From the NCBI GenBank assembly GCA_022072405.1, contig JAJVHX010000003.1:1-64000 (forward strand): a stretch of DNA of 64,000 nt, written 5' to 3'. The position numbers and the translations under genes are program-made. The notes below the pieces were generated by a model. The model saw nothing but the letters and a program-made list of their open reading frames with translations. It made no database searches and was not told the origin of the DNA. Below, in pieces: positions 53,715-61,255 of this stretch; the stretch's first letter is position 1; each line of letters starts with the position of its first letter. The DNA comes from Phycisphaerae bacterium. Its GTDB lineage: Bacteria > Planctomycetota > Phycisphaerae > UBA1845 > CAIVHJ01.

Positions 53715-54209
53715 TTAGTTGCGTACCGTGAAGTTCAGCAGCGCTTCCACATTCATCTGAGCTTCAAAATCCGCATGGTATTCGATGCGGAAGAAGTGCG
53801 GTCCGGGGGTGATATCATCCGGTAAAACTATCGTAAATACTGGAATTTCGCTCACGAAAGCATCCTCGTCACTATACGAGTCCAGCCAGACATGATAGCC
53901 TCCCTCATGACCGGCGTGGGTGGTTTCACGATCATCTCCCAGAACATCGTCTCCAGTACTACCACTGGCTGATCCAGAGCCGGTTCCGCCATTCACCTCA
54001 TCTGCATTGTTATAGATTTCAATACAGAACTGAACTTCATCACCTGGTGAAAATTCCGCATCAACCGCGGGGCAGGTGACTTTCATGGTGAGTCCGTCGG
54101 AATTAGCAACCACGGGCTCAGAGGCTTGGCAGCCGCTCCAGAAAACTAGACCAACTGTTCCGATGCCCAAGCTTATCAACTGACGAATAGAACAAAATGA
54201 TGGCGACAT
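53715..54209 (-). CDS. Lipoprotein, Ig-like domain, unknown function
   Basis: A 164-residue exported lipoprotein (signal ends VFWSGC). The third in-frame Met (MSPSF, 54209) is the best start: AAGAGGAG lies 7 bases before it, while it touches the first ATG. Beta-strand segments (SPGDEVQFCIEIYNNAD, HFFRIEYHADFEAQMNVEALLNFTV) look like an immunoglobulin-type sandwich. The centre has Gly/Ser/Asp low complexity (GGTGSGSASGSTGDDVLGDD) and His/Asp residues that could bind metal. It lies immediately after nikR on the same strand. Confidence 0.7.
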   Translation of the reverse strand: MSPSFCSIRQLISLGIGTVGLVFWSGCQASEPVVANSDGLTMKVTCPAVDAEFSPGDEVQFCIEIYNNADEVNGGTGSGSASGSTGDDVLGDDRETTHAGHEGGYHVWLDSYSDEDAFVSEIPVFTIVLPDDITPGPHFFRIEYHADFEAQMNVEALLNFTVRN

Positions 54210-54257
54210 GATCATCTCCTCTTAAATTGAAGGTGTTACTCAAAACAGTTCATGAGT

Positions 54258-54731
54258 TCATAATAATTTCTTGCCGGTCGATCCAGCAGTCAGCCGGGCG
54301 AGCAATACACCTTTTTCACGGTGTAAACGTTCTGTAAAAAATTGAATATCATGTCCACGACCACGTACCATGATCATTTCAGCACATAGTCGTTCGTCCA
54401 GGTGAATATGAGTGGTGGCTAGGACATGTCCCTGAAAATGATGTTGTTCGTGAGTCAGACGCGCCGAAAGGCCTCGAGCATGATGGTCGTACAGCAGAAA
54501 TATCGTACCAATTTGAATCTCATTACCAGCCCATTCTCGCGACACCAGATGTTCGCGTACCAGGTCACGAATATATTCGGAACGATTGTCATACCCAGCA
54601 TGTTTCATAAGATCATCTAATTGATCGAGAAGTGTTTGTTCCATAGATACGCTAAAACGGATCAATGCGGCTGCCGCTGTTTTTTTTTGATGTTGAGTTG
54701 ACTTGTCCGCTTGATGGTTAGATCGAGGCAT
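54258..54731 (-). CDS. nikR: NikR-type nickel-responsive regulator
   Basis: About 157 residues from MPRSNHQ. An N-terminal basic extension precedes the ribbon-helix-helix (LIRFSVSMEQTLLDQLDDL...YDNRSEYIRDLVREHL). The C-terminal ACT-like metal domain has HHFQGHVLATTHIHLDERLCAEMI, containing the His/His/Cys set (H..HIH..C) that binds nickel in NikR. NikR normally represses nickel uptake; no nik transporter is in the window. Direct repeats of TCGTAACAC lie just upstream of the gene, suggesting autoregulation. The two lipoproteins downstream are possible targets. Confidence 0.88.
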   Translation of the reverse strand: MPRSNHQADKSTQHQKKTAAAALIRFSVSMEQTLLDQLDDLMKHAGYDNRSEYIRDLVREHLVSREWAGNEIQIGTIFLLYDHHARGLSARLTHEQHHFQGHVLATTHIHLDERLCAEMIMVRGRGHDIQFFTERLHREKGVLLARLTAGSTGKKLL

Positions 54732-54746
54732 GCGATCGACGTCCCG

Positions 54747-54778
54747 AAATCGTAACACAAAAATATAAATCGTAACAC
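54747..54778 (-). promoter_or_regulatory. Direct repeats upstream of nikR
   Basis: AAATCGTAACAC occurs at 54747-54758 and again at 54767-54778, a 20-bp period (two helical turns), 16 bases upstream of the chosen nikR start. GTGTTACGA also occurs at 55086-55094. The pattern suits a dimeric or tetrameric regulator, NikR itself being the nearest candidate. Confidence 0.5.
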
Positions 54779-55185
54779 TAATGCACAGCAGTATAAAAGA
54801 TGGATATTCCATTGTAAAGGGCTGTAGGCGGCACTCTGTTTTATAATGTGTTGGTAATTTAGTATCAGGCGCAATATGCAGTTTGAATTGTCGATGGGAC
54901 TTTGCCGCCTGTTCGGATGTTACATCGTTTATTAGACAAAATCAGGTTCTTATGTATGCAACGTAGTCCCCTATGTTTGAACAAATGGCGTCATCAATTT
55001 CGCAATGAGCATGTTGGCGAAACGGGTCGTTTTTTGTAGCTTTCGCGATTCACACCCACCGCGGAGTGGTTTTTCAATTTTTAAAGTGTTACGATGAGTC
55101 GAAAAGTTGTAAATTTCTGTTGATCTTTGAGTTACAAACCGGCAAGATAATATCCGGACCGGTGGGGGTATTACGCGGGAAACGG

Positions 55186-55214
55186 GGAACTTTCCCGCCT
55201 GGACGGTGTCCAAA
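55186..55214 (+). promoter_or_regulatory. ECF-type promoter overlapping inverted repeat
   Basis: GGAACTT (55186-55192), a 16-bp gap, then TCCAAA (55209-55214), close to the RpoE-type consensus GGAACTT-N16-TCAAA. A perfect inverted repeat GCGGGAAA/TTTCCCGC (55175-55182 and 55191-55198) overlaps the -35 box. It is 20 bp before the start of an ECF sigma factor, as expected for autoregulation. Confidence 0.6.
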
Positions 55215-55234
55215 CGGATGCTGAAAGGTAGCGC

Positions 55235-55861
55235 GTGGAGCCGCAAACCGGCGATAACCTGTCGTTTGAAGATGCGGCTCTGGTGCGCCAGGTTCAGCAG
55301 GGCGAGATGCGCGCCTTCGAGCAACTGGTAGTAAAGTACCAGGGGCGAATTTATAACTTGTGTCTGCGGATGGTCAGCCACGCCGAGAGCGCCCGTGACC
55401 TGACCCAGGATACCTTTCTCAAGGCCTTGCAGGCCATCCAGCGATTTGAACACAAGAGCAGTTTTTTCACCTGGCTGTTCCGTATCGCCATGAACCTGTC
55501 GATCACCTATCGGCGGCGGAGCAAGCGGATTCGGATGCAGTCGCTTGATGCGGGCGATTCCTCGGCGGAGAGTGGGGGTGAACAGGCGGGGCGATTGCAG
55601 ACGCTGGTGGCGGAGCAGAACATGCTGGCTCCCCCGGATGAAATGAAGCGAGCCGAACTGCACCGGCAGGTGATGGCGGCGTTGGAGGAGCTGGACGAGG
55701 ATTACAAAGCCGTGGTGGTGTTGCGGGATATCGAGGATATGGATTACGAAAGTATCGCCGCGGTGCTGGAGATACCGATCGGGACCGTGCGTTCACGACT
55801 GCACCGTGGGCGGCTGGCGCTGCTGGAACGATTGAAACCGGCGATGGAAAAGGCTGGTTAG
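55235..55861 (+). CDS. ECF RNA polymerase sigma factor, RpoE-like
   Basis: A 208-residue sigma factor starting with GTG at 55235 (ribosome site AAAGG). Region 2 (about 30-95) has RIYNLCLRMVSHAESARDLTQDTFLKALQAIQRFEHKSSFFTWLFRIAMNL. Region 4 (about 145-200) is VLEIPIGTVRSRLHRGRLALLERL. The gene is followed 9 bp later by a membrane anti-sigma factor, so the pair forms a transmembrane signalling unit. The promoter motif upstream matches its own class. Confidence 0.94.
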   Translation: MEPQTGDNLSFEDAALVRQVQQGEMRAFEQLVVKYQGRIYNLCLRMVSHAESARDLTQDTFLKALQAIQRFEHKSSFFTWLFRIAMNLSITYRRRSKRIRMQSLDAGDSSAESGGEQAGRLQTLVAEQNMLAPPDEMKRAELHRQVMAALEELDEDYKAVVVLRDIEDMDYESIAAVLEIPIGTVRSRLHRGRLALLERLKPAMEKAG

Positions 55862-55870
55862 AGCGAAACC

Positions 55871-57643
55871 ATGACTGAACCGTTACATGATCCGCAGAAT
55901 GATTTGCTGTCCGCCTATCTGGATGGCGAGCTGGAGGAATCCGCGCAGGCCGCCGTCGTGGTGGAGCTGCAGAATAATCCGCAAGCCAGACAGCTGCTGG
56001 AAGAAATGCGCTCCGCACGGGCCGCACTCCGGACTTTGCCGCAGGCCCAGGTTCCCGGTGATCTGCTCGAGGATATCATGGCGGCGGCGGAGCGGCAGGC
56101 GCTATTAAGCCAAGCCGGGACAACATCGATCAGTCGTCAGCGCTGGTCCGGGGGTGTCTGGCGGGCGGCCGCCATGGTGGTTTTTCTGGTCGGCGGCGCC
56201 GGCGGCTGGGTTTATTGGCAGATGAGCAGACAAACGATCAATACCTCCGTGCCTTATACCACCGTGGCCCTGAATGATTCAACGGATAAAGGGATCACCG
56301 GTGAGACCGGTGTGGATCGTGAAATAGTCGGTGGTGAACTGCTAGCCAAGGGCGGCCCGAAGTCAACGGTCATGCCCGAAGGTGGCCATAGCCTCTCCAA
56401 GAGCGCCCCGCCTGCTCCGACCGGAGCAGCCGGCAAATCAGCACTACCGATCGAGCAGACTGAAAAACAGGTGACCGGGAAAGAAGCCACCGGGGCCGTA
56501 CAGCAACAGGTACAGGTAGCGCAGGGTCCGGAGGAGCCTACTTCAGGACGTCGAGTTATCAATGATGCCGAAGATCAAAAGCAGGATTTACCGTTTAGTG
56601 CTATGAAATCAAAACCAGTTGATGCGGCAGCTGGTAGTGGAAGCAAGCAGGCCGCGGCTGTTCCTTCACCAATGGCAGATCAATTGGTTCAGAGCCTGGA
56701 CAAAGATCAGGTGAATCTCGAACTGTTGAGTAATAACGTCAACGAACTCACTCTCCGCTTCGATGACCCGGAACAGCTGCTACGTTTTGAGCGGGACTCG
56801 GCAGTTTATCTGAACGATCGCCGTGATTTCAATTTTTCCATTCCACTGGAGCAGAAATCCGAAACGGGTAACCGGTCCCTGATTCTGCGGCAACGCCTCA
56901 AAGAGCCAGCCGGTTCGGCACCGGTGAATACGGTATCGCAGCGTTATCTGGTGCAGGCTTCGCCCAAGGCGATTGAGGTGCTGCTTGATCGCTATGACCA
57001 GGCGGTGAAGATTTATCGAGCCGCCGATGAACCACAGGTGGAGCTGCGATTGGGGGCCAAACAGGTGCAGGGGCTGGACGCGAGCCGCACGGAGATTCAA
57101 CTACTCAATGATCCGCAGCGGCGAGCGGACGTGCTAAAATCCACACCGGAGAACAGCCTGTTCTTTAATACCGCACCGAATCTGGCGGCGACTGATGTTG
57201 AGCAGAACAGCGTGACCGACTGGGAATATTACTATCAGAATCTGGTGCCGGCGACGGCGTCGAGCAGCGGTCCTGTTGATAATGATGCCGCCGCTGCGGA
57301 AAGTCAGGCGGTCCAGGACTCCACCGATGGCGCACCGAAACTGGGTACTCGATTGGAGAAAGTGGAGGGTCCGCCGAAACTGGGGGCTGGTAGACGTTAT
57401 CGGCAGCAGCGCGCCGGTGAGCCGCAGGATGCCGCCCCGCGTGTTGGCGAGCAGATGCAACAACAGAATCGGCGACGGGGCGTAACCAATGCCACCACGC
57501 CCTACAGTAACTCCACTCAGCCACGCTGGGGTTATCGGCAGAATCTTCCTGAACAACAGATTACCCTGCTGCTGGAATTGCGTACCCAGCCAGCCAGCCC
57601 CACGACCACACAGGCCACCACTCAGCCGCATGATGACGAATAG
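55871..57643 (+). CDS. Membrane anti-sigma factor
   Basis: A 590-residue protein with a cytoplasmic anti-sigma domain (about 5-60, NDLLSAYLDGELEESAQAAVVVELQ), one membrane helix (about 95-116) and a very long periplasmic part. The usual zinc-binding His-x3-Cys-x2-Cys of ZAS domains is missing. The periplasmic part is rich in Gln/Pro/Ala with beta-type segments (about 270-420), similar to DUF-type domains in planctomycete anti-sigma proteins. Being directly after the sigma gene, it is most likely its inhibitor. The length is unusual. Confidence 0.8.
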   Translation: MTEPLHDPQNDLLSAYLDGELEESAQAAVVVELQNNPQARQLLEEMRSARAALRTLPQAQVPGDLLEDIMAAAERQALLSQAGTTSISRQRWSGGVWRAAAMVVFLVGGAGGWVYWQMSRQTINTSVPYTTVALNDSTDKGITGETGVDREIVGGELLAKGGPKSTVMPEGGHSLSKSAPPAPTGAAGKSALPIEQTEKQVTGKEATGAVQQQVQVAQGPEEPTSGRRVINDAEDQKQDLPFSAMKSKPVDAAAGSGSKQAAAVPSPMADQLVQSLDKDQVNLELLSNNVNELTLRFDDPEQLLRFERDSAVYLNDRRDFNFSIPLEQKSETGNRSLILRQRLKEPAGSAPVNTVSQRYLVQASPKAIEVLLDRYDQAVKIYRAADEPQVELRLGAKQVQGLDASRTEIQLLNDPQRRADVLKSTPENSLFFNTAPNLAATDVEQNSVTDWEYYYQNLVPATASSSGPVDNDAAAAESQAVQDSTDGAPKLGTRLEKVEGPPKLGAGRRYRQQRAGEPQDAAPRVGEQMQQQNRRRGVTNATTPYSNSTQPRWGYRQNLPEQQITLLLELRTQPASPTTTQATTQPHDDE

Positions 57644-57732
57644 CGAAAAGGCCGCAGACTACGGAAGGATTATTTTCACAGTGGTTGCTTCCTGGGGACT
57701 ATCTGCTTAGAGCTGGTTTCAAAATCACCCAA

Positions 57733-57763
57733 TGAGGCTTCGCGCGGGCTGAAGCCCGCGGCT
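57733..57763. repeat. Palindromic dispersed repeat, copy 2
   Basis: TTCGCGCGGGC, TGAA, GCCCGCGGCTC: reverse-complement relative of 26940-26966, here between two genes in a 170-bp gap. Confidence 0.8.
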
Positions 57764-57816
57764 CATTGAATTTTGAAACCACTTCCAGTCTGTTGTCTAT
57801 ATACTTGATTATCTTT

Positions 57817-58161
57817 TTAGATTCGCCAGCCGCATTCGGGGCAGCGTGGTTCACTGATACCCTTGAGAATATAGCCGCATTGCAGGCAGCGGAGATGCTC
57901 CACTTCGGTTTTGACATTTTTGAAGCAGGCGATGACCAGGCAGGTGCCGGAAGCGATGAAACCCAGTTGCCCCAGCAACAGAATCCATTCACTGTGCAGT
58001 ACACCGCTGAGAATATAGCTGACGATCAGCGCCCCCAGATAAATTTTCAGGCCGAGTAGAAACCAGTCGGCATCCCGGATGTGCTTTTTGTAAAAACAAC
58101 TACTCAGGATAAAAAGCAGCAGGAGAAAAGAGAGGCTGCCCGTCAGGTTCATTGAATTCAT
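57817..58161 (-). CDS. Small membrane protein with C-terminal zinc ribbon
   Basis: A 114-residue protein with three predicted membrane helices (about 9-24, 36-50, 60-78), ending in the ribbon CLQCGYILKGISEPRCPECG, the same motif family as the protein at 21426-21848 but at the opposite end. A start four residues later is possible. It begins 5 bp after the lipoprotein gene upstream, in the same transcription unit. Function unknown. Confidence 0.75.
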   Translation of the reverse strand: MNSMNLTGSLSFLLLLFILSSCFYKKHIRDADWFLLGLKIYLGALIVSYILSGVLHSEWILLLGQLGFIASGTCLVIACFKNVKTEVEHLRCLQCGYILKGISEPRCPECGWRI

Positions 58162-58166
58162 CCGGA

Positions 58167-58733
58167 TTACTCGTTGCGGTTAGTTGCAGTGATCTGGCCA
58201 CGAAGTCGGGCGATATATTCGGCAAAGTCCAGCACCGTCTGATCGGTGTTGTGTTCGTTCCACAGATTATTGTGGCGGACCAGTAGAACATACTGGGTTT
58301 CGGTGGTCAGATGCTGCGGATCGATGCGCAGTGGAAATTCATAAGCGCGCAGCCGGCGATTCCAGTAGCCGCGTTGATCCTGATCGGATGCGACTGCATA
58401 GTTCCAACTCTGCAGCAGGGTTCCCTTGGGGTCGGCGGCGGCGGGGCGATAGGTGTAGAGTTCGAAGGTGAGCTGGCCGGTCAGCTTGGCGGGTTCACCC
58501 TGTGGGTCAAAGGCTTGAATCACCGCCTCGATACCGTCGGGCAGCGCATCCGTATCAAAACTTTTTGGCTGGGTCATGGCGCTGACCAGCCGCACCTGGT
58601 TTGTCAGAATCGTCTCCAGCATAGCCCGCTGGGTGGTGGCGTCGTAGGGCGGCGTGGAGGTAGACTGGCAGCCCAACAATATCATCAGCAGGGCACCAGC
58701 AGTTATAACAGTAGGGCGGCCAATGGTTTGCAT
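58167..58733 (-). CDS. Lipoprotein, unknown function
   Basis: A 188-residue exported lipoprotein, start MQTIGRPT with a GAGG nearby; signal ends MILLGC. The body has no cysteine and shows beta-rich segments such as GQLTFELYTYRPAAADPKGT and LTTETQYVLLVRHNNLW. No recognised domain. Transcribed ahead of and close to the zinc-ribbon membrane protein. Confidence 0.65.
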   Translation of the reverse strand: MQTIGRPTVITAGALLMILLGCQSTSTPPYDATTQRAMLETILTNQVRLVSAMTQPKSFDTDALPDGIEAVIQAFDPQGEPAKLTGQLTFELYTYRPAAADPKGTLLQSWNYAVASDQDQRGYWNRRLRAYEFPLRIDPQHLTTETQYVLLVRHNNLWNEHNTDQTVLDFAEYIARLRGQITATNRNE

Positions 58734-58947
58734 AGGTGGCCTCACCAGTTGGGGGTTGGGTTGCAACATGAAGGGAGTCTACCCGATGCGGTGGTGGTGT
58801 CAAACTCCGCGCCGATGATTCCAATCTATACTGCCCCGGTCATCGCTCCGAGTGGTGTGAACGGTAGATAGTGTCCGGGTCGATTTGCCAGCTGCAAAGT
58901 ACTGCCGGTACTATGGCCTTAGCGGTCGAGCTTTTGTATTGGAAACC

Positions 58948-58976
58948 AGAGCGCGCGGGCCAAAGCACGCGGCTCC
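58948..58976. repeat. Palindromic dispersed repeat, copy 3
   Basis: Diverged copy of the palindrome at 26940-26966 (GAGCGCGCGGGC, CAAA, GCACGCGGCTC), in the gap before the epimerase genes. Confidence 0.65.
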
Positions 58977-59003
58977 TATTGCAGGAAACAGGAATCATAG
59001 ACG

Positions 59004-59948
59004 ATGGCGATATATCTGGTGACGGGTGGTGCGGGATTTATCGGTTCGCATCTGGTCCATCGGCTGGTGGCGGATGGATATCGGGTGCGGGTGGTTGATA
59101 ACCTGAGCACCGGCAAAAAATCGAATCTGGCTGCGGTGGCGGACCGGATCGATTTTATCGAAGGCGATTTGCGCGAGGCCGGTTGCTGCGCGCGAGCCTG
59201 TGCGGGGGTCGAAGTGGTGTTTCATATCGCGGCGTTACCCTCCGTGCCGCGTTCGATCGATGACCCGGTCACCTTTCACGAGAATAACATCGACGGGACT
59301 TTTCGGCTGCTGTGGGCCGCGCGGGAAGCCCGTTGCAGGCGGGTGGTCTATGCGGGCAGCAGCAGTGCCTACGGCGATCAGCCTGAATCACCGAAGCGTG
59401 AAAGCATGTCACCGGCGCCGCTCAGCCCCTATGCCCTGAACAAGCTGGTGGGTGAATATTACGGTCTGGTGTTTTTCCAATCCTATGGTCTGGAGACGAT
59501 CACCCTGCGCTACTTCAATGTATTCGGACCTCGGCAGGATCCGCGAAGCCAATATGCCGCAGCGATACCCGCCTTCATCAGCGCGGTGCTACAGGATCAA
59601 TCACCGACCATCTATGGCGATGGTGAACAGACGCGTGACTTCACCTATATAGATAACGTCGTGGAAGCCAACTGCCTCGCCGCCGCGGTGGCTCATACGC
59701 AGGGTGAAGTGGTGAATGTAGCCTGTGGAGAGAGCGTTTCGGTCAACTATATGCTGGCGGCGATCAATCGCGAGCTGGGTAAAAAAGTGGCGGCTCGTTA
59801 TGAGCCGGCCCGGATCGGGGATGTGCGCCATTCAGCGGCGGACATCAGCCGGGCGCGGAGCCTGCTGGGTTATCAACCACAGGTTTCATTTGATGAAGGG
59901 TTGCGGCGGGCTATCCACTGGTATAGGGAAAATTCTACAGTTCGGTGA
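59004..59948 (+). CDS. NAD-dependent epimerase, UDP-sugar 4-epimerase type
   Basis: A 314-residue extended SDR enzyme. NAD motif GGAGFIGSHL at the N-terminus, DLREAG at about 55, the catalytic YALNK (Tyr-x3-Lys) near residue 148, and VFGPRQDP after it. RDFTYIDNVVEA is the nucleotide-sugar binding region. Closest in layout to UDP-GlcNAc/UDP-glucuronate 4-epimerases (WbpP/WbgU type); the exact substrate is not certain. It precedes a UDP-glucuronate decarboxylase, so together they may build a surface polysaccharide precursor. Confidence 0.88.
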   Translation: MAIYLVTGGAGFIGSHLVHRLVADGYRVRVVDNLSTGKKSNLAAVADRIDFIEGDLREAGCCARACAGVEVVFHIAALPSVPRSIDDPVTFHENNIDGTFRLLWAAREARCRRVVYAGSSSAYGDQPESPKRESMSPAPLSPYALNKLVGEYYGLVFFQSYGLETITLRYFNVFGPRQDPRSQYAAAIPAFISAVLQDQSPTIYGDGEQTRDFTYIDNVVEANCLAAAVAHTQGEVVNVACGESVSVNYMLAAINRELGKKVAARYEPARIGDVRHSAADISRARSLLGYQPQVSFDEGLRRAIHWYRENSTVR

Positions 59949-60025
59949 TTTTCGGACCGATGGATCATCCTACCGTACGCGGTTGGGCAGGAGCATCGTA
60001 GTAAAGTAATGTGGCAGGACGAGGT

Positions 60026-60958
60026 ATGAGATATCTGGTGACCGGCGCGGCAGGGTTCATTGGTTCACATCTGGTAGAGCGGTTGCTGCTGGATGGCCAT
60101 GACGTGGTCGGCGTGGATAATTTTCTGACCGGGCAGACGCGTAATGTCCTGCCTTGGCGCGACCACCCGCATTTTCAATTTATTGAACAGGATGTGACCC
60201 AGCCCTGGCGGCTGGAGCAGCCGGTTGATGTGATTTTCAATTTTGCCTGTCCGGCCTCACCGATCGATTTTCATTCCAAAGCGATGGAAATCCTGCAGGT
60301 CTGCAGCATAGGCGTGTTGAACCTGTTGGCCATGGCGAAAGAACAACGAGCGATTTATGTCCAGGCATCGACCAGCGAGTGTTATGGCGATCCCGAAGTG
60401 CATCCGCAGGTGGAGAGCTACTGGGGGCGGGTCAACCCGATCGGGGAGCGTTCTCCCTATGACGAAGGCAAGCGTTTCGCCGAAGCTGCGGTGATGGCCC
60501 ATCATCGGTTGTATGGCCTGGAGGTGCGCATCGGGCGGATTTTCAATACTTACGGCCCGCGCATGCGCGTGGGCGATGGACGGGTGCTGCCCAATTTCAT
60601 CGAGCAGGCGCTGAGCAATCGCCCGCTGACCATATATGGTGAAGGCCAACAGACCCGCAGTTTCTGCTATGTAACCGATCTGGTCGATGGATTTATCCGC
60701 CTCAGCCGCAGCAAAGAAATAAAACCGATCAACCTGGGCAATCCGCAGGAGATGAATATCCGTGAGGTAGCTCAGCTGATCATTGAACTGATCGGCAGCC
60801 GCAGCACGATTGCCTACCAGCCGTTGCCCGCCGACGATCCCCAATTACGTCAGCCGGATATCCAGCGGGCCCGGACGCTGCTTGGCTGGGAACCCCATAC
60901 GACGGTTCCTGACGGCTTCCAGCGCACCATTGATTATTTTCGGACGATTTTGAAGTAG
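60026..60958 (+). CDS. UDP-glucuronate decarboxylase family (UXS)
   Basis: About 310 residues from MRYLVTG; the frame extends to a GTG at 60011, but 60026 has AGGACGAGG just before it. GAAGFIGSHLVERL, the UXS segment FNFACPASPIDF, STSECYGDPEVHPQVESYWG, and the catalytic YDEGKR (Tyr-x3-Lys) identify the family, which makes UDP-xylose. FGPRM-like NTYGPRMR and QTRSFCYVTDLVDG also match. The adjacent epimerase supports a role in sugar-nucleotide supply for glycans. Confidence 0.85.
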   Translation: MRYLVTGAAGFIGSHLVERLLLDGHDVVGVDNFLTGQTRNVLPWRDHPHFQFIEQDVTQPWRLEQPVDVIFNFACPASPIDFHSKAMEILQVCSIGVLNLLAMAKEQRAIYVQASTSECYGDPEVHPQVESYWGRVNPIGERSPYDEGKRFAEAAVMAHHRLYGLEVRIGRIFNTYGPRMRVGDGRVLPNFIEQALSNRPLTIYGEGQQTRSFCYVTDLVDGFIRLSRSKEIKPINLGNPQEMNIREVAQLIIELIGSRSTIAYQPLPADDPQLRQPDIQRARTLLGWEPHTTVPDGFQRTIDYFRTILK

Positions 60959-61255
60959 CGATGTACAGTTGGCCGTCAGCGGTTGGCTATTTGCATTAAA
61001 CAGCTCACTATCAGCCGTTAGCTGAAAGCGGTCAGCCAATAACTGACCGCGATAATTGATCGGTCAGCCGGTTTCTGGGGGTTCCCTTCGGGTTGGCCGG
61101 CGCATTGCCCGATAATCACATACATCCAGATCACCAGCCACATCTGTCGAAGTTGCTCTCAACCCATATTGGCAAGTCAAGCGAAGCACATGGTGGATCG
61201 ATACAAATAGAGTGTCAGCACCAACGGGTGTTGTTATCTCCATGGTGGAAAGTCC

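Larger units (their letters stand above)
54732..55234. other. Divergent control region between nikR and ECF sigma gene
   Basis: About 500 bp without a gene. Contains the direct repeats at 54747-54778, a degraded terminator copy at 55038-55075, a third GTGTTACGA at 55086-55094 and the ECF promoter at 55186-55214. Confidence 0.7.
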
